Shown piece by piece: positions 24,424-33,305 of a stretch of DNA of 64,000 nucleotides. The stretch lies in NCBI RefSeq assembly GCF_000472865.1, contig NZ_AXAP01000002.1:372001-436000 (forward strand), given 5' to 3'. The stretch is from Bradyrhizobium elkanii WSM2783. GTDB taxonomy: Bacteria; Pseudomonadota; Alphaproteobacteria; Rhizobiales; Xanthobacteraceae. The notes below the pieces were generated by a model. The model searched no databases, was not told the origin of the DNA, and was given only the letters and a program-made list of their open reading frames with translations. A program made the position numbers and the translations under genes. Numbering within the stretch: the first letter of the stretch is position 1; each line of letters begins with the position of its first letter.

Positions 24424-25545
24424 ATGAATGTGCATCAATCTCTCGCGGCCTCACGACCGCCGGAGGCATTTCCGCCCGTCGCCCCCGATGTCGTCTCCAA
24501 GGAGGCGATGGTGCGGTTCGAGGCCGTCTCGAAAACCTACCCCGCCTATCGCGGTAAGCCGAGCGTCACGGCGCTGCAGGACATCGACTTCGCAATTCCC
24601 CGCGGCGCCATCACCGGCGTGATCGGCCGCTCCGGCGCCGGCAAGTCGAGCCTGGTCCGGCTGATCAACGGGCTGGAGAAACCGACGACTGGCCGCGTCA
24701 TCGTCGATGGCAGCGACATCTCGGCGCTTTCCGGTCGCGAGCTGCGGCTGGCCCAACGCTCGATCGGCATGATCTTCCAGCACTTCAACCTGCTGTCGTC
24801 GCGGACGGCGGCGGACAATATCGCCTTGCCGCTTGAAATCGCCGGCTGGTCGAAAGCCGAGATCGCCGCGCGCGTCTCCGAGCTGCTCGACCTCGTCGAT
24901 ATCGCCGACAAGCGCAATCGTTATCCGTCGGAGCTCTCCGGCGGCCAGAAGCAACGGATCGGCATTGCGCGTGCGCTGGCGACGCGGCCGAGCGTACTGC
25001 TGTCTGATGAGGCGACCTCGGCGCTCGATCCGCAGACGACGCGCTCGATTCTCGACCTGCTCGCCAATATCAACCGCGAGCTCGGCGTGACCATCATCCT
25101 GATCACCCATGAGATGTCGGTCGTACGGCAGCTTGCCAAGGAGGTGATCGTGCTCGATGCCGGGCACATCGTCGAGCGCGGTCATGTCGCCGACATCTTC
25201 ACCCATCCGCAACATGCGATTACCCAGAGCTTTCTCTCCGAGGTCCTCGGCGACGCGGTTCCGGTCTCCTTGTCCAGCCGGCTGCAGCAGCAGCCGACGG
25301 CGGGCGGCCAGGCCGTGATCCGCGTGCTCGTCCGCGGCGATGGCGGCGACCGGCTGGTGGCGCGGCTGTCGCGCGAGCTTGCGATCGACGCGGCGCTGTT
25401 GTCGGCGCGGATCGACGAGATCGGTGGCCAGCAGGTCGGGTCATTGACGCTTGGCGTACCCGGCGATGAGGCCGTGGTTGCGCGCGTGCTGTCTTTCCTT
25501 GTCCAACATCGGTTTTCCGCGGAGCGCCTCGGCTATGTCGCCTGA
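24424..25545 (+). CDS. metN: Methionine-type ABC transporter ATP-binding protein MetN
   Basis: ATPase of a methionine-uptake-type importer, 373 residues. Walker A IGRSGAGKSSLVR is near residue 72, signature ELSGGQKQRIGIARAL near residue 175, Walker B LLSDEATSALDPQTT near residue 198 and H-loop ITHEMSVV near residue 227. The C-terminal 100 residues form the NIL regulatory domain of MetN (VIRVLVRGDGGDRLVARLSRELAIDAALLSARID). The ATG at 24424 gives MNVHQSLAAS; a longer frame upstream has no support. It overlaps metI by 11 bp. MetN-type importers can also carry sulfur compounds other than methionine. Confidence 0.93.
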   Translation: MNVHQSLAASRPPEAFPPVAPDVVSKEAMVRFEAVSKTYPAYRGKPSVTALQDIDFAIPRGAITGVIGRSGAGKSSLVRLINGLEKPTTGRVIVDGSDISALSGRELRLAQRSIGMIFQHFNLLSSRTAADNIALPLEIAGWSKAEIAARVSELLDLVDIADKRNRYPSELSGGQKQRIGIARALATRPSVLLSDEATSALDPQTTRSILDLLANINRELGVTIILITHEMSVVRQLAKEVIVLDAGHIVERGHVADIFTHPQHAITQSFLSEVLGDAVPVSLSSRLQQQPTAGGQAVIRVLVRGDGGDRLVARLSRELAIDAALLSARIDEIGGQQVGSLTLGVPGDEAVVARVLSFLVQHRFSAERLGYVA

Positions 25546-26200
25546 ACTCATCAATCTCATCATCCAGGCGACCGGCGAAAGCCTGTTCATGGTCGCGGTC
25601 TCCGCCTCGCTCGGCACGTTGTTCGGCCTGCCGATCGGCGTGTTCCTCGCGACCAGCCGCAAGGGCGAATTGTTTGCCGCGCCGGCTGCGAATGCGATCC
25701 TTGGCGTCATCGTCAACGCGACGCGTTCCACGCCCTTCATCATCCTGGTCGTCGCGATCATCCCGTTCACGCGCCTTGTCGCAGGAACCTCGATCGGCTC
25801 GGGAGCGGCGATCGTGCCGCTCACCATCGCCTCGACGCCGTTCATCGCGCGCCTTGTCGAGGGCGCGATCCGCGAGGTCGATGCCGGCCTGATCGAAACC
25901 GCCTCGTCGTTCGGCGCCACCCCGCTGCAGGTCGTGCTCAAGGTCCTGATCCCCGAGGCGCTGCCAGGGCTCGTGCTGTCGCTGACGCTCGCGGTGGTCA
26001 GCCTGCTCGGCTATTCGGCCATGGTCGGCGCAGTCGGCGGTGGCGGATTGGGCGATCTCGGCATCCGCTACGGCTATCAGCGCTTCATGCCGGGCATGAT
26101 GCTGGCCGTGGTGGTGGTCCTGATCGCGCTGGTGCAGACCGTGCAGACCGCCGGCGATTATCTGGCGCGCCGGGTCAACCGCCGGCTGCGCCATCGTTGA
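25535..26200 (+). CDS. metI: Methionine-type ABC transporter permease MetI
   Basis: Permease, 221 residues, about five membrane segments. It begins MSPELINLIIQATGESLFMV, the usual MetI N-terminus, inside the metN stop region. Family motifs are GVIVNATRSTPFIILVVAIIPFTRLVAGTSIG and the EAA loop IETASSFGATPLQVVLKVLIPEALPG. Two MetQ-like binding proteins are encoded at 27582 and 30138; either or both may feed this permease. Confidence 0.93.
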   Translation: MSPELINLIIQATGESLFMVAVSASLGTLFGLPIGVFLATSRKGELFAAPAANAILGVIVNATRSTPFIILVVAIIPFTRLVAGTSIGSGAAIVPLTIASTPFIARLVEGAIREVDAGLIETASSFGATPLQVVLKVLIPEALPGLVLSLTLAVVSLLGYSAMVGAVGGGGLGDLGIRYGYQRFMPGMMLAVVVVLIALVQTVQTAGDYLARRVNRRLRHR

Positions 26201-26216
26201 GCCCTCACGGGCGCCG

Positions 26217-27224
26217 TCAGGATCCTTTCGGCGCCCAGATCTTGACGTCTGACGTATCGACCTTTCTCGGGATCAACCCTTCGGCGACGAACGCATCGGC
26301 GATGCGCTGCTGCTCTGATAGTCCGGGAACGGTGACTGCGCCGACCTTGTAGGAGCGATGGCTGTTGGCTTCTTCCACTGCCGCGGCGTCGATGCCCCAG
26401 AGGCCGGCGAGAATGGTTGCGGCATCCTTGGGGTTGGCCTTCACCCACTTCCCGGTCTCGGCAAGCTTGTTGAAGATCACGTTGAGCGCGTCGCCGCGGC
26501 GATCGGCAAAGGCAGCCGAGGCGACATAGTAACGCTTGTAGCTTGCGAGTCCGTTGCTGCCGTCGGAAAGGATCCGCGCGCCGGACTGGCGGCTGGCACT
26601 GGTGAGGAAGGGATCCCAGGCCACCCAGGCGTCGACATTATTGCTGACGAATGCTGCGCGGCCGTCGGCCGGTGTCAGATAGGCGGGCGTGATGTCCTTG
26701 AAGGTGAGGCCGGACTTGGCGAGCGCTGCAAGCAACAGGAAATGGCTGCCGGCGCCTTTTGTCACCGCGACCTTCTTGCCCTTGAGATCGGCCACAGATT
26801 TCACGGGCGAGTCCTTCGGCACCAAAATCGCCTGCGCCGACGGCGATGCGGCTTCCTCGGCGACATAGGCGAGCTTGGCGCCGGCGGCCTGCGCAAAGAT
26901 CGGCACGGTGTCTGCGACATCGGCGCCGAAATCGACGATGCCGACATTGATGGCCTCGAGCAGCGGCAATCCGCTGGTGAATTCGTGCCAGGACACAGTG
27001 ATGCCGAGCGGCGCGAGCGCCTTCTCCAATTCACCATTGGTCTTGAGGATCGCGGTGAGCGTCGAGGATTTCTGGTAACCGATCCGGATTTCCTCCGAGA
27101 TCGCAGGCCGCGCCAGCGAGATCATCGCCAGCACGCCAAGCGCGCTCATGGCGAGCCGGCGCGTGATGGGTTTGATCCGGGAGGCGGCTGGAACTTGCGA
27201 ACGCGGGCGAGGCGAGAACAACAT
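26217..27224 (-). CDS. Aliphatic sulfonate ABC transporter substrate-binding protein (SsuA-like)
   Basis: 335 residues from the ATG at 27224, which follows GGAAG at good spacing. An upstream frame to 27278 adds 18 residues. A basic N-terminus (ITRRLAMSALGVLAMISLARPAIS) is a likely signal. The mature start EEIRIGYQKSSTLTAILKTNGELEKALAPLGI has the SsuA YQK feature, and SADLKGKKVAVTKGAGSHFLLL-type core motifs follow. It converges with metI (16 bp apart) and is divergent from metQ at 27582. It has no dedicated permease next to it, so it may serve the SsuBC-like pair at 21235-22814. Confidence 0.88.
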   Translation of the reverse strand: MLFSPRPRSQVPAASRIKPITRRLAMSALGVLAMISLARPAISEEIRIGYQKSSTLTAILKTNGELEKALAPLGITVSWHEFTSGLPLLEAINVGIVDFGADVADTVPIFAQAAGAKLAYVAEEAASPSAQAILVPKDSPVKSVADLKGKKVAVTKGAGSHFLLLAALAKSGLTFKDITPAYLTPADGRAAFVSNNVDAWVAWDPFLTSASRQSGARILSDGSNGLASYKRYYVASAAFADRRGDALNVIFNKLAETGKWVKANPKDAATILAGLWGIDAAAVEEANSHRSYKVGAVTVPGLSEQQRIADAFVAEGLIPRKVDTSDVKIWAPKGS

Positions 27225-27581
27225 ATCTGTGGCTTCCAAAATAATGCGGATGAATTCCGGAACCTCATTTGCGATCAATCGCGTGCCGGTGGCAATTCCG
27301 GAGAAGTCGTCCGATGTGGTGCAAAATTCTCCGCGGCAGACAATTAAGAGAATTACGTTTCGCGTGACATGCTGTCACCGTGCTGCATCATCCGTTCGTA
27401 CGGAGGACCGATCGGCTGCGGAGAACAGAAGCATCGCGCTGCACCATGTAGAGCAAATGTTTTGTGCCCCACGTTGAATGATCGCAGCCGTTTCGTCGTT
27501 TTGTCGCGCAGGCGGTTGAAGCCACCAATGATCGGCGCTAGTGCCAGCCGAGTTACGTTTGTGTGATCTTTGGAGAGCTTT
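27225..27581. promoter_or_regulatory. Divergent intergenic region between SsuA-like and metQ genes
   Basis: 357 bp with no credible gene. It contains the perfect dyad GTGACA-TGC-TGTCAC (27364-27378) and a second small one, TCCGT-TCGT-ACGGA (27391-27404). Both lie on the metQ side about 180-220 bp before its ATG. These may be operators or a leader hairpin. No SAM-riboswitch-like core was recognised by eye. Confidence 0.4.
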
Positions 27582-28358
27582 ATGCGAATCTTTACCGCGA
27601 TCGTTGCGGCAGCCGCATTGTTTGCCGGCGCCGCACGGGCCGAAACCATCCGGGTTGGCGTGACCGCCGGGCCGCACGCCGAGATCCTCGAGGTGGTGAA
27701 GAAGGTGGCCGCCGAGCGTGGCCTTGACATCAAGGTTGTCGAATTCACTGATTACGTCATTCCCAACCAGGCGCTGGCGCTGAAGGATCTGGAAGCGAAC
27801 TCGTTCCAGCATGAGCCCTATCTGAAGAACCAGATCTCCAAGACCGGCTGGAAGATCGTGAAGGTCGCCACCAGCATCGCTTCGCCGCAGGGCGTCTACT
27901 CGCTGAAATACAAGAAGCTGTCGGATCTGCCGGAGGGCGCGCGGGTGGCGATCGCCAACGATCCCTCGAACGGCGCGCGTGGACTGATGATCCTCGCCCT
28001 CCACGGCGTGATCAAGCTGAAGGACTCGAACAACGTCGCCTCGACGATTGCCGACATCACCGAAAATCCGAAGAAATTGCGCTTCGTCGAGCTCGACGCG
28101 GCACAGCTCCCGCGCTCGCTGCAGGATGTCGACCTCGTCTCGATCAACAACAATTACGCGGTGCAGGCCGGCCTCAATCCCGCGACCGACGCGATCGCGC
28201 ATGAGTCGAAAGATGGCCCGTGGGTCAACATCATCGCTGTACGCGAGGAAGATAAGGACAAGCCCTGGGTCAAGCAACTCGTCGACGCCTATCACTCGCA
28301 ACAGGTGAAGGAGTTCCTCGATAAGCGCTTCAAGGGGACCTATATCGCGACGTGGTGA
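27582..28358 (+). CDS. metQ: MetQ/NlpA family ABC transporter substrate-binding protein (first copy)
   Basis: 258 residues. The ATG at 27582 follows GGAGA and opens a signal peptide (MRIFTAIVAAAALFAGAARA, no lipobox cysteine seen). MetQ features are TIRVGVTAGPHAEILEVVKKVAAERGLDIKVVEFTDYVIPNQAL, DLEANSFQHEPYL, the VAIANDPSNGARGLMIL substrate-pocket motif and ENPKKLRFVELDAAQLPRSL. Likely partner of MetNI encoded 1.4 kb upstream. A palindromic repeat follows its stop codon. Confidence 0.93.
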   Translation: MRIFTAIVAAAALFAGAARAETIRVGVTAGPHAEILEVVKKVAAERGLDIKVVEFTDYVIPNQALALKDLEANSFQHEPYLKNQISKTGWKIVKVATSIASPQGVYSLKYKKLSDLPEGARVAIANDPSNGARGLMILALHGVIKLKDSNNVASTIADITENPKKLRFVELDAAQLPRSLQDVDLVSINNNYAVQAGLNPATDAIAHESKDGPWVNIIAVREEDKDKPWVKQLVDAYHSQQVKEFLDKRFKGTYIATW

Positions 28359-28368
28359 TAGACCTGAC

Positions 28369-28456
28369 GTAGGGCGGGCAAAGCGAAGCGTGCCCACCAT
28401 TGCGAGCGGAGTGCTTGATGGTGGGCACGGCGCAAAGAGCGCCTTTGCCCACCTAC
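28369..28456. repeat. Intergenic palindromic repeat between convergent genes
   Basis: An imperfect large palindrome with ends GTAGG/CCTAC. The left half GGGCGGGCAAAGCGAAGCG-TGCCCACCAT is mirrored by ATGGTGGGCA-CGGCGC...GCCTTTGCCCACC. The inner arms TGCCCACCAT/ATGGTGGGCA are perfect. It matches a dispersed GTGGGCAAAGGCGC-type palindrome common in Bradyrhizobium as I recall it. It sits between the convergent metQ and luciferase-family genes and could act as a two-way terminator. Confidence 0.6.
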
Positions 28457-28496
28457 GCGGCGTTTGTTCGCTTCGCGCTGCCGAACGGCTAATACA

Positions 28497-29900
28497 CTAT
28501 TCGGCGGCGTTGGATCGAACGGCATCGGTCGGCAGGCGGCGAAATCCCGCGCCCGGATGGGTCGCATGCAGGCGCGGTCCGCGTCCCGGAAACAGCTTCT
28601 CCCGTAAGGTGCCGTCGCGATAGGCGGTCTTGTAGACGCCGCGGGATTGCAGTTCGGGCACCACCAGATCGACGAACGCGTTCAGCGATTCCGGCACGAC
28701 AAGACGGAACAGGTTGAATCCGTCCACGTCGGTCTCTTCCGCCCAGGCGATCAGTTCGTCGGCCACGTCCTGCGGCGAGCCCACCACGAAGGGTGAGCGT
28801 GCGCCGAGGTGGCTCAAGCTGGCAAGGTCGCCGATCTTCACCGGCCGCTCGCTGCGCAGCGTAAAATTCTCGACCATCGACTGGATCGCATTGCTCTCGA
28901 CGTATTGCACGGCCTCTTCGGGACGGTAGGTCGAGAAGTCGATGCCGGTCCATCCCGAGAGCAGCGCGAGCTGCCCGGCTTGGTCGACATGGCGGGCATA
29001 GTCCGCGAGCAGATCGTTGGCTTCGGCGCGAGTCGGCGCGACGATAACGGTGGCGCCGGCAAACAGCCTGATGTCATAGGGATCGCGCCCGAATTCCTTT
29101 GCGGCTTCCCTGATCTCGCGGACGGCTCGCGCGAGGATCGGCCTGGTCTGGCCGTTGAGGAAGATCGCTTCCGCATGCCTCGCGGCGAAGGCGCGGCCGC
29201 GCCGTGACGTTCCCGCCTGATACAACAATGGCGTGCGCTGCGGCGACGGTTCGGCGAGATGGATGCCGTCGACGCGATAATGCGAGCCTTCGTGCCTGAC
29301 ACGATGGACCTTCGCCGGATCGGCGAACAGGCGCGTGCCGCGGTCGCGGCGGACGGCGTCATCCTCCCAACTGCCTTCCCAGAGCTTGTAGACGGCGGCG
29401 AGAAAATCCTCCGCCGCGTCGTAGCGTTCGTCATGGGCGCGGGCGGTGGGCAGGCCCATCCCGCGCGCGCCACTTTCGAGATAGCCGGTCACGATGTTCC
29501 AGCCGATCCGTCCTTTGGTGAGATGATCGAGCGTCGAGAAGCGGCGCGCGAACTGATAGGGATGCTCGAATGTCAGGTTCGACGTGATGCCGAAGCCGAG
29601 ATGCTTGGTGACCAGCGCCATCGCGGAGACCAGCAGCGTCGGCTCGGCGTTGGGCAGTTGGACGGCATGGCTGATCGCCGCATCCGGATTGCCGCCATAG
29701 ACGTCGTAGACGCCGAATACGTCGGCAAGGAAGATGCCGTCGAGCAGGCCCCGCTCCGCGGTCCTGGCATAGTCGACCCAGTAATCAAGCGTGTTGTAGT
29801 CGATCGACGCATCGCGCGGATGCGACCACAGGCCGGCCCAGTTGTGGCTCGGCGCGGTCATGTTGAACGCGTTGAAGCGAAGTTCTCGCGGTCTCGTCAT
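28497..29900 (-). CDS. NtaA/SnaA/DszA family FMN-dependent monooxygenase
   Basis: Luciferase-fold monooxygenase of the NtaA/SnaA/DszA branch, 467 residues. The ATG at 29900 (MTRPRELRFNAFNM) follows GGAGAAC. Typical segments are RFNAFNMTAPSHNWAGLWSHPRD, GIFLADVFGVYDVYGG, SNLTFEHPYQFARRFSTLDHLTKGRIGWNIVTGYLESGARGMG, PLLYQAGTSRRGRAFAARHAEAIFLNG and GSPQDVADELIAWAEETDVDGFNLF. DszA oxidises dibenzothiophene sulfone, while other members act on nitrilotriacetate and related compounds. Position between two metQ genes and near ssu-like genes suggests desulfurisation of an organosulfur compound. It depends on a flavin reductase not encoded nearby. Confidence 0.9.
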   Translation of the reverse strand: MTRPRELRFNAFNMTAPSHNWAGLWSHPRDASIDYNTLDYWVDYARTAERGLLDGIFLADVFGVYDVYGGNPDAAISHAVQLPNAEPTLLVSAMALVTKHLGFGITSNLTFEHPYQFARRFSTLDHLTKGRIGWNIVTGYLESGARGMGLPTARAHDERYDAAEDFLAAVYKLWEGSWEDDAVRRDRGTRLFADPAKVHRVRHEGSHYRVDGIHLAEPSPQRTPLLYQAGTSRRGRAFAARHAEAIFLNGQTRPILARAVREIREAAKEFGRDPYDIRLFAGATVIVAPTRAEANDLLADYARHVDQAGQLALLSGWTGIDFSTYRPEEAVQYVESNAIQSMVENFTLRSERPVKIGDLASLSHLGARSPFVVGSPQDVADELIAWAEETDVDGFNLFRLVVPESLNAFVDLVVPELQSRGVYKTAYRDGTLREKLFPGRGPRLHATHPGAGFRRLPTDAVRSNAAE

Positions 29901-30137
29901 CAGCCGTTCTCCGCAACGGGTTCGTGTTTCGCGGAAACTATCACGCCAGCCGGACGACGTTGTTTTCAATTTGCCGCGGCGGATGAAAGATTACCGCCGC
30001 GTCAGGCCAAAGCCGCAGCACGCGCATCGCTATTTTCTCCGACGCCTCGACAGCGCAGAGACCGGCAAGCATCATTCGTCAACGGCGCTCGCGAGGCCGC
30101 CTCATACGATCCTTCGAGAAGAGATGGACCTGACAAG

Positions 30138-30935
30138 ATGAAGACGTTCATGCGTATGGCGCAGGCCGCCGGCCTGTTGCTTGCCCTCACCACAGCCGCG
30201 GTTGCCGACGAGCCGCTGAAGATCGCGACCAGTGCCGGCCCGGTCGGGCAGTTGGCTGGCTATGCGGCCAAGCTCGCCAAGGAGAAGGGGCAGGACGTCA
30301 GGATTGTCGAGCTCAGCGACTGGGTGGCGCTGAACGAAGTGGTCAACAGCGGCGATGTCGATGCGAACCTGTTCCAGCACGGGACTTACCTGGCGCTGCA
30401 GAACAAGCAGCGCGGCTTCAATCTCGTTCAGGTCGACAAGGTGGGCGTGATTGCGCCGGTCGGATTGTTCTCAAAGAAGATCAAGAGCCTCGACGAGATC
30501 AAGTCCGGCGACAGCGTCGCGATTCCCAACGAGCCCTTGAACGGGGCGCGCGGATTGATCCTGCTCGAACGCGCCGGCCTGATCAAGCTGACGCCGGGCA
30601 AGGGTTTTTCGGTGAGCAAGTTCGACATCATCGAAAATCCCAAGAATTTGAAGGTCGTCGAGCTCGATCCCGCGCAGACCTACCGTTCGCTCGATGACGT
30701 CACGCTGGCGCTCGTCAACGTCACCTATCTGATCTCGGCCGGCGGCGATCCGAAATCGGCGCTGATCATCGACCGCACCCTCGATGACGGCCTGGTCCTG
30801 CGCTTCACCGCACGTGCCGACAAGAAGGACGATCCGCGCCTGAAGGCGTTCATCCAGGTCTTCAATTCGCCGCAGGTGAAGCAGTTCATCGAGGAGAAGC
30901 TGCCGGCCTTCATCCCGGCGGGGTTCGACGGCTAG
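30138..30935 (+). CDS. MetQ/NlpA family ABC transporter substrate-binding protein (second copy)
   Basis: 265 residues with a signal peptide (MKTFMRMAQAAGLLLALTTAAVA). The pattern is as in MetQ (LKIATSAGPVGQLAGYAAKLAKEKGQDVRIVELSDWVALNEVV, DVDANLFQHGTYL, VAIPNEPLNGARGLILLERAGLI, IIENPKNLKVVELDPAQTYRSL), but clearly diverged from the first copy. It is divergent from the NtaA-like gene. Its TAG stop is formed by the TA target of an IS630 insertion plus the first base of the element; before insertion the stop was also TAG. Confidence 0.92.
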   Translation: MKTFMRMAQAAGLLLALTTAAVADEPLKIATSAGPVGQLAGYAAKLAKEKGQDVRIVELSDWVALNEVVNSGDVDANLFQHGTYLALQNKQRGFNLVQVDKVGVIAPVGLFSKKIKSLDEIKSGDSVAIPNEPLNGARGLILLERAGLIKLTPGKGFSVSKFDIIENPKNLKVVELDPAQTYRSLDDVTLALVNVTYLISAGGDPKSALIIDRTLDDGLVLRFTARADKKDDPRLKAFIQVFNSPQVKQFIEEKLPAFIPAGFDG

Positions 30936-31981
30936 AGCGTTTCACGTTTTGATAGAAGCGTATCCGGCGTTTCCGAAGTAGTTGCTGCATTCGTTGGGGT
31001 GGATGGTTGTAACGAGGTCGCCGATATGGCGGCAAATGTCGTCGATGGTGCGCTTCTGGGCGGAGCGCATCCAGTGCTTGATCTTGGCGAAGGTCTGTTC
31101 GATCGGATTGAGGTCGGGGGAATATGGCGGCAGGTACCAGAGCCTTGCGCCGGCGGCTTTAATCAAGCTGCGCAGGGCAGCAGACTTGTGGCTGCCGAGA
31201 TTGTCCATGATGACGATATCGCCGGGCTGAAGCTGCGGGACGAGAACCTGCTGAACATAGGCGCGGAAGCATTCTCCGTTGATTGGGCCGTCGAACAGGC
31301 AAGGTGCAGTGAGGCGGTCGCAGCGCAAGGCGCCAAGGAATGTCAACGTCTTCCAATGACCGTGTGGCGTGAAACTCCGCACCCGCTGGCCTTTTGGCCC
31401 CCATCCGCGCAGTGGGGCCATGTTGGTCTTGATCCAGGTCTCGTCGATAAAGACCAGGCGTCGGGGATCGAGCTTGGCCTGCCATGAACGCCAGCGCTGG
31501 CGTCTACGCGCGATGTCGGAGCGGGCTCGCTCGAGAGCGAGCAGCGTTTTTTTTGAACCTCAGCCCTTCGCGGCGTAGAAACAGCCAAACGGCATTGTGG
31601 GAGACCTTGACCCCGCGCGCGGCGAGTTCGTCCTTGAGGGCGTGAAGCGTCAAATGCGGCGTCTGGCTGATCCGTTCCTTGATGAAGGCGCGATGCGGCT
31701 CGAGGACGGGCTTGCGATGACCGCCCATCTTGCCGGGCGCCACCGAGCCGGTCGCTCGATAACGTTGCGACCACTTCACCACTGACGACACCGCAACCCC
31801 AAACCGCACTGCCACCGAGCGGCAGCTCTCACCCTTCGCAACAGCCGCTACCGCACGCTTGCGCAGATCATTGGAAATTGGTCGCACCATCGGATGCTGG
31901 CCTCCAGCCCAGCCAGCATCTTGAATCATATTCGCCCCAGATCCGGAATCCCTTCCGATTCAATAAATCCGTGAACCGCTC
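30935..31981 (-). mobile_element. IS630-family insertion sequence, 1047 bp
   Basis: Terminal inverted repeats begin GAGCGTTTCACG at 30935 and, on the other strand, GAGCGGTTCACG at 31981. They continue with weaker similarity for about ten bases. The element is flanked by TA on both sides (30933-30934 and 31982-31983), the target duplication of IS630/mariner elements. One transposase gene lies on the minus strand. It lies between the second metQ and the diguanylate cyclase. The inverted repeats and TA are intact, so it looks like a fairly recent insertion. Confidence 0.9.
30942..31890 (-). pseudogene. IS630 family transposase, two frames joined at an A8 tract
   Basis: The N-terminal frame (MVRPISNDLRKRAVAAVAKGE, with the helix-turn-helix region CRSVAVRFGVAVSSVVKWSQRY) runs to ..LRFKKN at 31547-31554, where the coding strand has eight A. 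The DDE part continues in another frame: TLLALERARSDIARRRQRW, first Asp in VFIDETW, second in IVIMDNLGSHKS, Glu in YSPDLNPIEQTFAKIK. Removing one A restores a continuous protein of about 315 residues. It may be a real frameshift mutation, or expression by slippage on the A-run, which occurs in some IS630 elements. The C-terminal frame alone starts at ATG 31421. Confidence 0.85.
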
Positions 31982-31996
31982 TAGGCTCCAGGCAAG

Positions 31997-33214
31997 TCAG
32001 GACGAGCTGCGGACGATCGGCGCAGCGTCGCGATCGGTCGGCGTCACCGGGTGCAGGATGCTGGTCCGATTGCGTCCCGCCTTCTTCGCCGCGTACAGGG
32101 CGGAATCGGCTGCCGACATCAGCCGATCCAGGACGATGTCTCGAGCGTCGGTGATCGATATCCCCGCGCTCGCGGTGGCCATGATTTGAATGTTGTCATG
32201 AAGGATCGGCGCATCGCTGAACGTGGCGCGAACTCGATCGACGACGAGCCTTGCATCGTTGATCGTGGTGTTCGGCAGCAGCAGCGCGAACTCTTCCCCG
32301 CCGATCCTGCCGAAGACGTCGCCCTGGCGGATCGCGCGCGCGGCGCGCCTGGCGAACTCGGCGATGACCTCGTCTCCGGCAGGATGGCCATGCTTGTCGT
32401 TGATGGCCTTGAAGTAGTCGATGTCAAAGAGGGCAATCGCGATCTCGCACGACTTGCCGGATAGTTTGGCAAGCCGGGCTGCGCAGGTCTCGAAGAAGCC
32501 GCGTCGATTGAGGACGCCGGTCAACTGATCGTTCATTGCGAGATCGCGGAGCCGGCGTTCGGAACGCTCGCCGATCATCAGAATGCCGAGGACGACGATC
32601 GCCACCATCGCGACGGCGGATTGGAACGGCGCAAAGGTGAGCCACCCCCGGAGCGGGCCCGCGCCGATTTCGTCGCGCATGACGAAGATGGCAATGGCCT
32701 GGCTGTAACTGACCACCGTCTCAAACAGGCAGATCAGCGCGATGCAGAGCCGCGGCGAAAGTTCCCGGGACGATGAACGCCAGAGATCGAGGCCGATCAG
32801 CAGCGTCATCGTGCCGATCGCGAGATTGTAATCGATCTGGCGAAGCGCGTAGCTCGGATACGCGAACGGCAGGCCCACTGCCCATATCAGCGGCGGCAGC
32901 AAGGCCAATACAGGTAGCGGTCGTTGGTCGAAAACACGCACACCGCACCAGAGCGCGCCCGCGCCAAACAGGGCGAAAAAGCCGGGAACGCCGAACGCCG
33001 AGAGCTGGGGCAGCGTCTGGCGCTGTGCCGCAAGAATGACGCCAAGAAAGGACAGCAGGAACCCGAGGATCCACCAGGAATAGGACTTAGTGGAGCGATC
33101 CCGCACCCATGTGATCACAACGATCAAGCAGCCAATCGCGCATGCGGCCTCGGCCAACAGCCCGACGGTGAACATATCGAACAAGGACCACAACTCCGGA
33201 CCTTTCCCCAGCAC
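31997..33214 (-). CDS. Membrane-bound diguanylate cyclase (GGDEF domain)
   Basis: 405 residues. The N-terminal ~200 residues hold about six to seven hydrophobic segments (LLAEAACAIGCLIVVITWV, WWILGFLLSFLGVILAA, and others). The C-terminal GGDEF domain has DQLTGVLNRRGFFE, FDIDYFKAINDKHGHPAGD and the active-site GGEEF at about residue 305. An RxxD inhibitory site (RQGD) lies five residues before GGEEF, suggesting product feedback. It should synthesise c-di-GMP. The GTG start at 33214 is uncertain; ATG at 33175 (MFTVGLLAEAA) is equally reasonable. The IS630 element ends 15 bp beyond its stop. Confidence 0.92.
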   Translation of the reverse strand: MLGKGPELWSLFDMFTVGLLAEAACAIGCLIVVITWVRDRSTKSYSWWILGFLLSFLGVILAAQRQTLPQLSAFGVPGFFALFGAGALWCGVRVFDQRPLPVLALLPPLIWAVGLPFAYPSYALRQIDYNLAIGTMTLLIGLDLWRSSSRELSPRLCIALICLFETVVSYSQAIAIFVMRDEIGAGPLRGWLTFAPFQSAVAMVAIVVLGILMIGERSERRLRDLAMNDQLTGVLNRRGFFETCAARLAKLSGKSCEIAIALFDIDYFKAINDKHGHPAGDEVIAEFARRAARAIRQGDVFGRIGGEEFALLLPNTTINDARLVVDRVRATFSDAPILHDNIQIMATASAGISITDARDIVLDRLMSAADSALYAAKKAGRNRTSILHPVTPTDRDAAPIVRSSS

Positions 33215-33305
33215 GACCAGCTATCCGCCCGACCTTAAAGGAACGGGAGCGAATTCACTACAATTCGATCGATTCGGTGGCGGTTGAGCAGAGCCGGAAA
33301 CGGCG

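Noticed and set aside
27225..27581. SAM-type riboswitch before metQ
   Set aside because: Only short dyads are visible; no recognisable SAM-aptamer core could be read by eye.
31569..32000. IS element as a composite or second IS
   Set aside because: A single pair of inverted repeats with TA duplications brackets one transposase gene; no second set of ends was seen.
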